NCBI GenBank assembly: GCA_963719855.1
Contig: CAVRDK010000001.1
Coordinates: 248,001 to 312,000, forward strand
Source: CAIQPV01 sp963719855
GTDB taxonomy: Bacteria; Pseudomonadota; Gammaproteobacteria; Burkholderiales; Gallionellaceae
Reading direction: 5' to 3'
Length of the DNA: 64,000 nucleotides
Shown: positions 35,331 to 43,573 of the stretch, one piece after another
Layout of the letters: every line of letters begins with the position of its first letter
Numbering within the stretch: position 1 is the stretch's first letter
Notes under the pieces: generated by a model
What the model was told of the DNA's origin: nothing
Databases searched by the model: none
What the model saw: only the letters and a program-made list of their open reading frames with translations
Position numbers and translations under genes: made by a program

Positions 35331-36048
35331 ATGGAGTTCATATATGCGGATACGTTAAAAGAGAAATTCGATGTTAGGGGGCATTTTTATGACCTTCGCA
35401 TCGGAGTTGAGATATTTAACTGTAGGAGTTCATTGGAAATTGTATCGAAAAAAAATGAGAAGCTGATCTACAGAAGCGGCTGATGCCGTAGTAATTATGA
35501 TGAATCCTGGATCATCTGTACCACGGGATAAAAAATATTGTCCTATACAGTATTCCCTTGATGATATTTTTTCGAGAAATTGGGAAAAAGAAATCGTCCC
35601 AACAAGGCCAGATAATGCCCAATATCAAATTATGAGACTCATGACTTTGAATGATTGGAAGCGCGTGAAAGTATTAAACCTATCTGATTTAAGAAATGGT
35701 AACAGTGGGGAATTTAGTAAGGAATTTGAAAGAGCCGAGGCAATTGATCCATCTAGTCCTCACTGCATAACCAACGAAAGTCGAAGCGCCGAACTGAATG
35801 ATTTGCTTACAACGAAACCAAATGGCTTTGTAGTGGCAGCATGGGGTTCTGTTGATGTATTAAAAGGCTCAGCCATGAAGATGATTGCATGTCAGCCTAC
35901 TTTATTAGGTATAAAGTTAAATGTCCCATGGTATAAATATGCGAGCCCTCGGCAAAAAGAGCAGAAGCTAGATTGGTTGATGAAGATGGACGTAATAGTA
36001 AAAAAGAGTGCAAGCAGCGCCAATGCGCGGCATAAAGTTGTAAATTAA
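35331..36048 (+). pseudogene. DUF1643-family protein, frameshifted
   Basis: A first frame from ATG 35331 (MEFIYADTLKEKFDVRGHFYDL...) ends at 35483. The second frame carries ADAVVIMMNPGSS, the DUF1643 hallmark, and runs to 36048 with VLNLSDLRNGNSGEF and the family's central GWVVAAWG-like segment (GFVVAAWGSVD). A one-base shift near 35480 separates them. It lies 10 bp after the GTPase gene in AT-rich DNA unlike the backbone, so the two came as cargo. Biochemical role unknown. Confidence 0.75.
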
Positions 36049-36237
36049 CTGGGCACAACTCGTTCAACACACCCAAGAAGCGGACTTGTTGCCTACGGAA
36101 GCTGATTGCCTACGTCCGCTTTGACCTAAGATGGGGCGGTCTGGACGCACAGTAAGAACTACACTTTAATTCTATCCGCCGCGAACTTTCGTTTCAGTGA
36201 AGCGAAGAAATTCTTTGTTGGGTCTATATCCGTACAT

Positions 36238-36600
36238 TTATTTCGGATCATCCCATTCTGGTGCAGGATCTTTTCGAGCCAACTTGAGGAGCAGTTCACC
36301 CCCGCGCTCATCGTCGAAAAATTCCTGGATAAAATGGTAGGTGTGGTTTACTACATTAATCATCAACATTTTCATCTCGGCATCATTGAATCGCGACAAT
36401 TCATTCCAAGGTATTTCACCATACGGTGAACGGACTATGACATCTGAATAGTCTCCGGTTTTCGAGTCAGGTACTTTACCAGCATGCAAATCCTCCAGGA
36501 TGGAATTTCGAAAACACCTCAATACAATGTGCTTGGCGAGCCGCTGTTGTAATTGAGGATCGGTTATAAATACCTTGATAGCATCGTCTGTATCCGTCAT
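36238..36600 (-). CDS. Hypothetical protein, 120 residues
   Basis: A soluble acidic helical protein (FITDPQLQQRLAKHIVLRCFRNSILEDLHAG, EIPWNELSRFNDAEMKMLM) with no recognised family. It is read against the cargo genes. Weak ribosome site (GGCTACCCT on the plus strand gives AGGGT). Confidence 0.5.
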   Translation of the reverse strand: MTDTDDAIKVFITDPQLQQRLAKHIVLRCFRNSILEDLHAGKVPDSKTGDYSDVIVRSPYGEIPWNELSRFNDAEMKMLMINVVNHTYHFIQEFFDDERGGELLLKLARKDPAPEWDDPK

Positions 36601-37137
36601 AGGGTAGCCTTATTCTGGTATTGATTGTTGACATTGAATTCGATGACGATGGATATATCCATCAATGCGTCAATTCTAGTCCTGTCAAGACAAATACACA
36701 AAGCATGCATCCGAAAAATACTAGCCGATCTGGATTGCACATTGCCTGCGCTGAAGTGCTGGGCAGGTAGTCGAATTCGATTCATTTAGGACGCATTTGG
36801 GCATTCATGCATGTCAGGAACTGCGTAGCATCGTTGTTGTTTCTCCCTAGCAGATATTTCCGGTTCGTTCAGGCCGATTTTTCCATGAGGGAGCGGTGAG
36901 TCCACCATGAGACTCACATTGATATTCAATCCCGCACCGTAAGGGGCAGGATGGAAGTGTGGTAGCTGGCCACGAGATAACAAACAGCATCATGACCCCG
37001 CCGAGGGAGAGTACCCCGGCAGGGGTACCTCCATGCCGCGAGGAAATTTCCAACCGGCCCAGCCGTGACCTTCCAAGGATCCCGGCAAGGGGTGTCTCGG
37101 ATGGTTTCGTCAGGGGCTTTCCATGGAGGCACCTGTA
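36601..37137 (+). promoter_or_regulatory. Gene-free region with a double structured leader of the primase gene
   Basis: The left part (36601-36860) is AT-rich cargo edge with no gene seen. Backbone-like sequence resumes near 36865. GGTAGCTGGCC is at 36961 with AACAAACAGCAT, then GACCCC and a first hairpin (GGGAGAGTACC with the inner CCCCGGCAGGGG, 37002-37047), and a second hairpin set (37068-37120) before ATGGAGG. A tiny frame from 37032 lies between them. It looks like two leader copies in tandem. Confidence 0.55.
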
Positions 37138-38220
37138 ATGAAGTACAAATTCGATGCACAACGCGTCAAGCATGACGCACGAGGGCGCTGGGAACAGGTT
37201 TTGTCCGGCCTGGCACCAGCTTTGCAAGATGCCGTGGAGCGGCGGGGAAAGCATGTCCCTTGCCCGGTTCATGGTGGACGGGATGGCTTTCGGGTTTTTC
37301 CTGATGTTGATGAAACTGGCGGTGGCGTCTGCAATACGTGTGGTTATTTTGCGGACGGCTTTTCTCTGCTTATGTGGATCAACAGTTGGGATTTCGCACG
37401 CACTATTCGCGAAGTTGCCGAGCAGTTAGGCAGTGAACCCGCCAGAAGCGTGCGAAGGGAGTTTTCGCAAGTATCGGGTTGCACTTCCGATGATGACACA
37501 CGCCGCGAACATCTCAATCGCACATGGCGGGAATCCCTGCCGCTGACACATCCGGAAGCTGAGCCTGCGCGTCTGTATTTGGCGCGGCGCGGATTGTCTG
37601 TATGCGTGCCGGAATCCCTGCGTTTTCATCCTGCGCTGGGCTACTACGCGGACAATCACTTCGTGGCGCGCTATCCGGCCATTGTCGGGCAGGTGACAGG
37701 GCAGGGGGGCGAAGCCGTCACCCTCCATCGCACTTATCTGACGGTCGATGGCCGCAAGGCTCCGGTCGATGCGCCGAAGAAGTTGATGCGTCATCCATCG
37801 GCGCGACAACTGACCGGCGGTGCTATTCGGCTGGTTCCATCAGGTAGTCGTCTGGCGGTGACCGAAGGGATCGAAACGGCGCTTGCAGTTATCGAAGCCA
37901 CCGGCTTGCCAGCCTGGGCGACAGGGAACGCGCATCTTCTGGAAACTTTCGTTCCTCCACCAGGAGTGAGTCAGGTTCTTGTCTTTTCTGACAAGGATCG
38001 GCCTTCCCGACAGCATCCATCCGGACACGGACAGGAAGCGGCGAGGGGACTGGTGACGAGGCTCTGGGCAATGGGGATTCGAGCCGGGGCAATTGCGCCC
38101 ATGCTTGATATTCCAGATGGAAGGAAGGGTGTCGATTGGCTTGATGTGCTCAACTTTGTTGGAAAGTCAGGATTTCCCGCTCTTGGTAGTGTCGAAAAGG
38201 CACTGGCCTGCGCAGCCTGA
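37138..38220 (+). CDS. Toprim-domain DNA primase (ICE type)
   Basis: The 360-residue protein has an N-terminal zinc finger (CPVHGGRDGFRVF...CNTCGYFADGF, about 43-82) like P4/phage primases and a C-terminal Toprim domain (RLAVTEGIETALAVIEATGLPAWAT, VLVFSDKDRPSRQHPSGHGQEAARGL) with the catalytic E and DxD-like acids. It would prime synthesis on transferred single strands. ATG 37138 follows ATGGAGG. Confidence 0.85.
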   Translation: MKYKFDAQRVKHDARGRWEQVLSGLAPALQDAVERRGKHVPCPVHGGRDGFRVFPDVDETGGGVCNTCGYFADGFSLLMWINSWDFARTIREVAEQLGSEPARSVRREFSQVSGCTSDDDTRREHLNRTWRESLPLTHPEAEPARLYLARRGLSVCVPESLRFHPALGYYADNHFVARYPAIVGQVTGQGGEAVTLHRTYLTVDGRKAPVDAPKKLMRHPSARQLTGGAIRLVPSGSRLAVTEGIETALAVIEATGLPAWATGNAHLLETFVPPPGVSQVLVFSDKDRPSRQHPSGHGQEAARGLVTRLWAMGIRAGAIAPMLDIPDGRKGVDWLDVLNFVGKSGFPALGSVEKALACAA

Positions 38221-38241
38221 TTGTAATTGATGCAGCACAAT

Positions 38242-38328
38242 TAACCCGGTCTTGGCCGGATTTTTCATCCCACGGGGAGTGTATCCATTCCCGTCGGGGA
38301 AGGTGCCTCCCCGTTTTTTTATTGGAGG
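38242..38328 (+). promoter_or_regulatory. Structured leader of the ardC-like gene
   Basis: AACCC, a small GGTCTTGGCC hairpin, then outer stem ACGGGGAG/CTCCCCGT, inner TTCCC GTCG GGGAA, then TTTTTTATTGGAGG. Antirestriction genes are among those the radC RNA motif is known to precede. Confidence 0.75.
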
Positions 38329-38332
38329 CACC

Positions 38333-39130
38333 ATGAATGACAAATTCGCACCTCTTCTCGAACAGGCTCTCACCGAGCCTGGCATCGTGAGCGAGGCTTA
38401 CCGCAGGTTTCATCGTTTCAGTATTGGCAACCAGATTCTGGCGGCTGTTCAGTTGCATCAGAAGCATTTGCCCCTTTCACCGATTGCGAGCTTTTACCGA
38501 TGGAATGAGCTTGGTCGTTCGGTTTGCAAGGGACAGAAGGCTATTTCTTTGTGGATGCCTATCACGCTCAAACGTCGGGACAAGGAGGAAGTTTCCGGCG
38601 AGTCTGACGATTCCGGTGAGGCGTTCACGGTCTTCAAGTTAGCGCCACGCTGGTTCAGTCTGGATCAGACCGAAGGCGAGGAATACACCGAGCCGGTCGA
38701 ATCGCCACAGTGGGATGCCGAAGCAGCTTTGGCGGCATTGAATATCACGCTGGAGCGCTTCGATCTCATGGACGGCAATGTGCAGGGCTATGCGGTAAAA
38801 AGACGGATTGCAGTCAGCCCAATTGCCGAGTACCCACATAAGACCCGGTTTCACGAGATCGCCCACGTTGTTCTAGGGCATACACAGGAAGCGGATTGCC
38901 ATGATGCAGCATTGACGCCAAGAAGCCTTAAGGAAGTCGAGGCCGAAGGCGTGGCATTCCTCTTGTGTTCGCTTCTCGATCTGCCGGGGCGGGATGAGTC
39001 GCGAGGCTATATCCAATCGTGGCTCGATGATGGTCAGCTACCGGAAAAATCGGCTCAGAGGATTTTCAGCGTCAGCCAGAAAATTCTCGAAGCAGGAAGA
39101 CCGGGTGAGCAGGCAGCAGTAACTCAGTAA
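38333..39130 (+). CDS. ArdC-like antirestriction/zinc metallopeptidase-domain protein
   Basis: The 265-residue protein follows ArdC: an N-terminal ssDNA-binding domain (GNQILAAVQLHQ, FYRWNELGRSVCKGQKAISLWMPI) and a C-terminal domain with HEIAH (RFHEIAHVVLGHT, the HExxH zinc site) and a distal Glu (EVEAEGVAFLL). ArdC-type proteins shield entering single-stranded DNA from restriction. It sits between primase and radC, all with leaders. Confidence 0.83.
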   Translation: MNDKFAPLLEQALTEPGIVSEAYRRFHRFSIGNQILAAVQLHQKHLPLSPIASFYRWNELGRSVCKGQKAISLWMPITLKRRDKEEVSGESDDSGEAFTVFKLAPRWFSLDQTEGEEYTEPVESPQWDAEAALAALNITLERFDLMDGNVQGYAVKRRIAVSPIAEYPHKTRFHEIAHVVLGHTQEADCHDAALTPRSLKEVEAEGVAFLLCSLLDLPGRDESRGYIQSWLDDGQLPEKSAQRIFSVSQKILEAGRPGEQAAVTQ

Positions 39131-39140
39131 GTTTCAATTT

Positions 39141-39208
39141 TATAACCCTTGCGGGGCGTGCAATCGTCCCGCAAGGGAAGGTGTCGTCCCGCTTTTTATT
39201 TGGAGGCA
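39141..39208 (+). promoter_or_regulatory. Structured leader of radC
   Basis: AACCC, 8 bp outer stem GCGGGGCG/CGTCCCGC, inner CCC GCAA GGG, then TTTTTATTTGGAGG. A copy before radC itself is what gave the radC RNA motif its name, which supports the family assignment. Confidence 0.78.
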
Positions 39209-39211
39209 CTT

Positions 39212-39814
39212 ATGATGATGAAATTATCCGACCGCGAATTACTCTCGATCCTGCTGGGTGATGAGGGGAAATCGTATTCCATGCGCTCTCTGTCCGAGCT
39301 TTTCGGGCTACGCACGATTCGGCATACAACACCCATCGGTGTGGCAGAAGAGGTTTTACCCTATGCTATCCCCGATAGATTGATGGCCGCACGGGAACTG
39401 TTGCGTCGAGCGCTGGCTGAAGACTTTGAAGAGTCGTCCGAAAGCATGTCCTCACCGGCAGCAGTTCGTGATTACCTGCGGCTGTTTCTGTGCGGGCAGG
39501 AGTTCGAGAGCTTCGTAGCCATCTGGCTTGACGCCCAACATAGGCTGATTGCAGGAATGGAACTGTTTCGGGGAACGCTAACCCAAACGTCGGTGTATCC
39601 ACGGGAAGTGGTGAAGAAAGGGTTGAAGCTCAATGCGGCGGCTGTGATCTTCGCGCATAACCACCCATCCGGCGTGGCCGAACCAAGCCAGTCCGACAGG
39701 ATGCTGACCGATGCGCTGAAGCAAGCGTTGTCGCTTGTTGATGTAAGGGTGCTCGACCACTTTATCGTGGCTGACAACACGGTCATGTCCTTCGCAGAAA
39801 GGGGGATGATCTGA
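39212..39814 (+). CDS. radC: RadC-family JAB-domain protein
   Basis: The 200-residue protein has the RadC JAB/MPN domain with the metal motif AAVIFAHNHPSG...EPSQSD (HNH-P-SG-x4-PS-x2-D). The N-terminal part is shorter and lacks a clear HhH domain. RadC was named for DNA repair, but the function is disputed; ICE copies are common. ATG 39212 follows TTTGGAGG. It is followed by an intrinsic terminator. Confidence 0.9.
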   Translation: MMMKLSDRELLSILLGDEGKSYSMRSLSELFGLRTIRHTTPIGVAEEVLPYAIPDRLMAARELLRRALAEDFEESSESMSSPAAVRDYLRLFLCGQEFESFVAIWLDAQHRLIAGMELFRGTLTQTSVYPREVVKKGLKLNAAAVIFAHNHPSGVAEPSQSDRMLTDALKQALSLVDVRVLDHFIVADNTVMSFAERGMI

Positions 39815-39820
39815 TCCAAT

Positions 39821-39858
39821 TAAAAATACCCGCCAAAACATCGGCGGGTATTTTTTTG
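39821..39858 (+). terminator. Rho-independent terminator after radC
   Basis: AAATACCCGCC and GGCGGGTATTT form an 11 bp stem with a short loop, followed by a T-run. It ends the plus-strand backbone block that starts at ssb. Confidence 0.9.
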
Positions 39859-39936
39859 CATGAAGCCAGTCAGATTTGAATTTTCAAAAGTAATAAAAAA
39901 TTACATGGGGTTGCTATTTTCTATTATTGACTTGCA

Positions 39937-40314
39937 TCACGCAAATTCCAGCCGATCATTCTGCGAGAACGGATCAATGCTGATCCGGAGAGAATGAACG
40001 GTAGCCGTTGGCACCTTGCGACGATCGACATTTTTCAACCGCACGAAACCGATTGCTTCAAGTTTGCCAAGGGTGCGGGTGAGGTTCGGTTGCGCGCGCC
40101 CCGTCAGTATTGCGAGCTCGGCGATTGACTGCGGCTTTTTGTCGCGAATAACGGCCAGGAGTTGACGGTTCTGGGGGGTCAGCAGACGCATCAGCGCCTC
40201 TACAGAATCGAAAGTTGTGCCTCCCGCATCCTTCGGTGCCGACCTCTCCCCGCGCGCAACGGCCTTCATTTCTTCGCGCAAGGACGCATGGCTCTGAATT
40301 TTAAAATGCTTCAT
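39937..40314 (-). CDS. HTH antitoxin-like regulator (TumA/HVO_A0114-type)
   Basis: The 125-residue protein has a winged HTH (about 50-105: TPQNRQLLAVIRDKKPQSIAELAILTGRAQPNLTRTL and a wing). Such proteins are the usual partner of TumE (DUF6516) toxins. It overlaps the upstream gene by 4 bp (ATGA), so the pair is translationally coupled. Confidence 0.7.
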   Translation of the reverse strand: MKHFKIQSHASLREEMKAVARGERSAPKDAGGTTFDSVEALMRLLTPQNRQLLAVIRDKKPQSIAELAILTGRAQPNLTRTLGKLEAIGFVRLKNVDRRKVPTATVHSLRISIDPFSQNDRLEFA

Positions 40315-40718
40315 GGTTTATATCCTTCATGAACTCCGACGGTTTCGAATGGGATACCGCGTTCAGCAAGCACACGTTCGACTTCATCGAAAAAATCATC
40401 CATCAATGTTTCCGCGTCCTTGAACGTATAAGGGCGTCCCTCGTCTGTTTCCGTTCTATGCCAATGATCCATCGCTTTCGGGCGCTTGTTGAAGCGTGAT
40501 CCCTTGGGCGGCACACTGTGCGCGTTGTCAAAACCGATCAGCCTGCGGTTGTCCGGCCCATGCAAGGTAAACGAGTAGTCCAGCCCATGCGGCCTTCCTT
40601 CGCTTTCTTTTACTTTTGCAATCTCGAACTTCAGCCAGTAGCCGCCACCATAACGGTGGATATGTCCATCGAATGCCAGCAGGAATTCAAGCGTATCTTC
40701 TGCATTCTTTTTTGCCAT
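40311..40718 (-). CDS. TumE/DUF6516-family putative toxin
   Basis: The 135-residue protein has the family pattern GGYWLKFEIAKV, RPHGLDYSFTLHGPDNRRLIGFDNAH and KAMDHWHRTE with a helical C-terminus. The family is annotated as a toxin paired with an HTH antitoxin; mechanism not known to me. ATG 40718 is preferred over the in-frame GTG at 40721. Toxin-first order is typical for the pair. Confidence 0.68.
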   Translation of the reverse strand: MAKKNAEDTLEFLLAFDGHIHRYGGGYWLKFEIAKVKESEGRPHGLDYSFTLHGPDNRRLIGFDNAHSVPPKGSRFNKRPKAMDHWHRTETDEGRPYTFKDAETLMDDFFDEVERVLAERGIPFETVGVHEGYKP

Positions 40719-40826
40719 CACTTACCATATCCTCACAAGATAAGTATAAACAGGATAAATCCCCAAGTCAAAGCAATTCTGGAGTATCCACCAGACCTCT
40801 ACGGAGACCGGCTGTGTGCGCTATAA

Positions 40827-41463
40827 CTAGCGAGCGCAACCGGAAAATACCACTGTGCCGCAGATGATGGCATCGGCAGGTAGCGGTATGATAGGGCGGG
40901 GCCAGCCGGGATTCAGGGTCTTGAGAAAGCGCCCCTCCTGTGTGATCACCAACCTTCGGAACAAAGCAGCTCCACCCGTGATTAACACGACATCTTTCCC
41001 GTGAGTTGGATCAACACCAGGATCGATGAAAATGATCTCGCCTTCACGGTATCCGTTGTCTCCGATCATGGCCTCGCCTTGAACGGGGAGGGCGAACGTC
41101 AAATCGCCGTGATCAACAGGGCAGGCCATCCATACGTCATGCTGGCCGATTGCGCCATTCGTCAAACTTTCCCATTCCATGACGGGGACAGCCCCATAGG
41201 CCATCATCCGGGTGGGAATCGGTTCCTGACCTGTCAGTTGCTCAGGAGACACTCCCAGAAACCCCTGCGATCTTTTGAAGCGTGTCCATGCGAGGTTTCT
41301 TTGACTTGGAGCGTTCATTGAGAATCCGATTGATGGCCGGTTGCGAAACCCCGGAGCGATTTGACAGTTCGGTTTGATTCAACCGGTGTTTGCTCATCAG
41401 TGCCTCAAGGATTTCCGCAACAGGATTGTTGCAGGTATTCGATAAAGTATCTGAGTTAATCAT
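40827..41463 (-). pseudogene. CI/LexA-type repressor with inactive S24 domain, frameshifted
   Basis: The frame from ATG 41463 holds an XRE HTH (NQTELSNRSGVSQPAINRIL) and stops at 41242. The second frame continues with GFLGVSPEQLTGQEP and an S24-like domain to 40827. One extra G in the run near 41265 separates them. In the S24 part the nucleophile position is Ala (VQGEAMIGD, usual G-S-M) and the Lys position is Arg (ALFRRL, usual VKRL), so self-cleavage should not occur even if the frame is intact. It is divergent from the FlhDC-like activators, as SetR is from setDC-type control genes in SXT-like ICEs. Confidence 0.75.
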
Positions 41464-41544
41464 AAAATATGCTCATAAAAGTTGTAATGTGCATTAATTG
41501 TAATATAGAATGCGCGTTCGTGACAACAATTATGATTATTTATT
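41464..41544. promoter_or_regulatory. Divergent promoter between repressor and FlhD-like activator
   Basis: An 81 bp AT-rich gap with repeated TTGTAAT/AATTGTAAT elements and GTGCATTAATTG, likely holding both promoters and the repressor operators. I cannot assign -10/-35 boxes with confidence. Confidence 0.5.
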
Positions 41545-41847
41545 ATGGAAAAGCGTGACCTAATCAAAATTAACCGGCAGTTCCTGTTGCTAACACGTCA
41601 ACTGGCTTTGGATGGAACAGCGGCTGAACTCATGACCGGGCTACCCCGCTCAGTGATCGACAGAATCGCCTCTCTCGACATGGATGAAATCGAAGAACTG
41701 GCGGAGACGATAGGCATCTCGCTCTACACGCTCAGATTGACGGATCCGGCCTTAGACCGGTTAATCCAGATGCCTCGAAATGCGAAAAGCACTTACGCCG
41801 AGGCAACATTGGTAGGTAACAGCCGTGTCGGCGCTACTTTCCCCTGA
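41545..41847 (+). CDS. FlhD-like transcriptional activator subunit (SetD/AcaD-type)
   Basis: The 100-residue protein matches FlhD: INRQFLLLTRQLALDGTAAELMTGLPRSVIDRIASL, followed by EELAETIGISLYTLRL. In SXT and IncC plasmids, FlhDC-like pairs switch on transfer genes. It overlaps the FlhC-like gene by 23 bp. It is divergent from the repressor, as in a switch region. Confidence 0.83.
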   Translation: MEKRDLIKINRQFLLLTRQLALDGTAAELMTGLPRSVIDRIASLDMDEIEELAETIGISLYTLRLTDPALDRLIQMPRNAKSTYAEATLVGNSRVGATFP

Positions 41848-42316
41848 GGAGCTGGAAAATAGTCGGGTTGCACATGAACTGATCCGGTTGAAGCTGCGGG
41901 TGCCGATTGTTCATTACCTGACGAATATCCACTCCAAGCCGCTTCGACTACGTTGGCGGCAGCTTCATAACGATAGTCCGCCCAACGGCAAGCTCCCGGA
42001 TTCCGTCCGGTCTTTCATTGCTGATGCAATGACGTTGGCTAATCTTTCCAGCTTCGTTGCCATCTATAACCGTGTGGACGACGGGGATGGGAAATCGATC
42101 ACAGCGGCAATGCTACTGCGTGCGTGGAAAATGCACTGCCGAGTCGGGAACAACAATCTTGACATCAATGCGGCGTGGTATGCCATCAGGGATGTGCGAT
42201 CCAGGATTGTTGGATGGCAGCGCTGTTCAAAGTGTCAGGCAATGTTCATTTACGAGCCTAACGAATTCCATGCCCGGTCATGCCCATTTTGTACATTGAC
42301 GAAAACAAGAAGTTAG
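41825..42316 (+). CDS. FlhC-like transcriptional activator subunit (SetC/AcaC-type)
   Basis: The 163-residue protein starts at GTG and has the FlhC pattern: LIRLKLRVPIVHYLT, LRWRQLHNDSPPNGKLPDS, and a C-terminal zinc site CSKCQAMF and CPFC. FlhC provides DNA contact in the heterohexamer with FlhD. Target sites are unknown; the shared dyads at 15695 and 43747 are candidates. Confidence 0.83.
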   Translation: MSALLSPEELENSRVAHELIRLKLRVPIVHYLTNIHSKPLRLRWRQLHNDSPPNGKLPDSVRSFIADAMTLANLSSFVAIYNRVDDGDGKSITAAMLLRAWKMHCRVGNNNLDINAAWYAIRDVRSRIVGWQRCSKCQAMFIYEPNEFHARSCPFCTLTKTRS

Positions 42317-42598
42317 TCGAGTTTGAAGTGCGAAGTGCAGAACTCAAAGGTTATTGGTTAGATTACGGATGAAGTTGCTGGTTTTGGTTTCCCGAGCACT
42401 GGAGCCTAACTCCATGGAGCCAGCCGTCTTTTGATGCTGGCGACTCATGGGATCGATATGATGAAGTTCATTCAGCCAATCATTGCCAGCAATCTTATTC
42501 TCTCTGCCCGCTCCCTTGGGGCAACCTTGCTGAGATTAGCAACCAGTTCCGGGTAAGTTCCGGTCGGGATTTTTACGACAATCCTGATCGAGGACATC
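42317..42598. other. Gap between the FlhC-like gene and PRTRC D
   Basis: Two converging genes end here. A possible hairpin region with TGGAGCC...CTCCATGGAGCC is seen around 42400-42420. No gene or clear terminator is supported. Confidence 0.4.
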
Positions 42599-43573
42599 TC
42601 ATACTCCCATCCGCCAGAATCCCCTTGCATTCGCATAGACTGGAGAATCCGGCGTCGACACTTTAAGCTGCGGGAATGCCTCCTTTACAGCATTCTCAAA
42701 AAAACCTGCACCGCCTCCCACGAGAAGCACCATATCGGCGCTGGCATTTTCCTTGCGCAGGGATTCTCGTAACCTGGTCGTTACGATGGGGCCGACCTTG
42801 TCGGCAGCTTTCTTGAGATAGGGCGTCACTTCGACGCGTTCGCCGAAAAGGCGAACGTGAACAAGCCCATTGCGAAGCGTGTGCTCAATACGTTCTCTGC
42901 CAACATTGCCGCCGAAATCATCAGCAATCAACCTGACGGCCTCATCGAGAATCACCGATGAAGCTTCCAGGCTGGTGCCACATGACTGGCGGCGTAGCTC
43001 CCCATTGCTTATCAAAACCCAGTCAACAGAGAAGAACCCTGGATCAACTACCAGCACCCGGCTGTCTTCGATTTCCGATGCATCCGGCAAACTCCATACG
43101 TGATCAACGAATCCGCCTACAGGTTGCGGGACGACTTTGACCTTGTTCACGGTGATTTTTCTGCGCGGAGTGATTTGGTGTTCGCCTTGCATTTGTCCGG
43201 ACAGCCGTTCGCGTAACTCCGGGTTGAGATATTGGTTGACGGGTAGTCCGGTCACGACGAGATCGATCTGGTCGAATTCGGATAGCAACATGCCGGCATG
43301 GAAGAGGGCGCGGTAAGAGTCGGTGGACGGATAATTCTCATGCAGTTCCCGGCTCCAAAGCTCGGCGCGATCTGGCGAGATACCTGCGACAAACGGCACG
43401 TCGTTAACCAGCACGCGCAGAAAATCTTCCTCCCCATTACCGCCGATTTTCTCGCCCAGCCTGTCTGCCGGTGCAGCGCCAGCCGGTCGCAACATAACTT
43501 TGGGTTCGGTGCCTTGCTGACCATAGGCCAGCTTGAGGTTGGAATAGCCAATATCAATTCCGAGAACATTCAT
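42599..43573 (-). CDS. PRTRC system protein D, actin/ParM-like ATPase
   Basis: The 324-residue protein has the actin-like phosphate motifs: LGIDIGYSNLKLAYG (phosphate 1), VLVVDPGFFSVDWVL (phosphate 2) and LLVGGGAGFFENAV (adenosine). It is ParM/StbA-like and is the expected cassette member D. Here it stands about 17 kb from the rest, on the opposite strand, on its own promoter. It may form filaments for segregation of the excised element together with the ParB-like protein; not shown. Confidence 0.82.
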   Translation of the reverse strand: MNVLGIDIGYSNLKLAYGQQGTEPKVMLRPAGAAPADRLGEKIGGNGEEDFLRVLVNDVPFVAGISPDRAELWSRELHENYPSTDSYRALFHAGMLLSEFDQIDLVVTGLPVNQYLNPELRERLSGQMQGEHQITPRRKITVNKVKVVPQPVGGFVDHVWSLPDASEIEDSRVLVVDPGFFSVDWVLISNGELRRQSCGTSLEASSVILDEAVRLIADDFGGNVGRERIEHTLRNGLVHVRLFGERVEVTPYLKKAADKVGPIVTTRLRESLRKENASADMVLLVGGGAGFFENAVKEAFPQLKVSTPDSPVYANARGFWRMGV

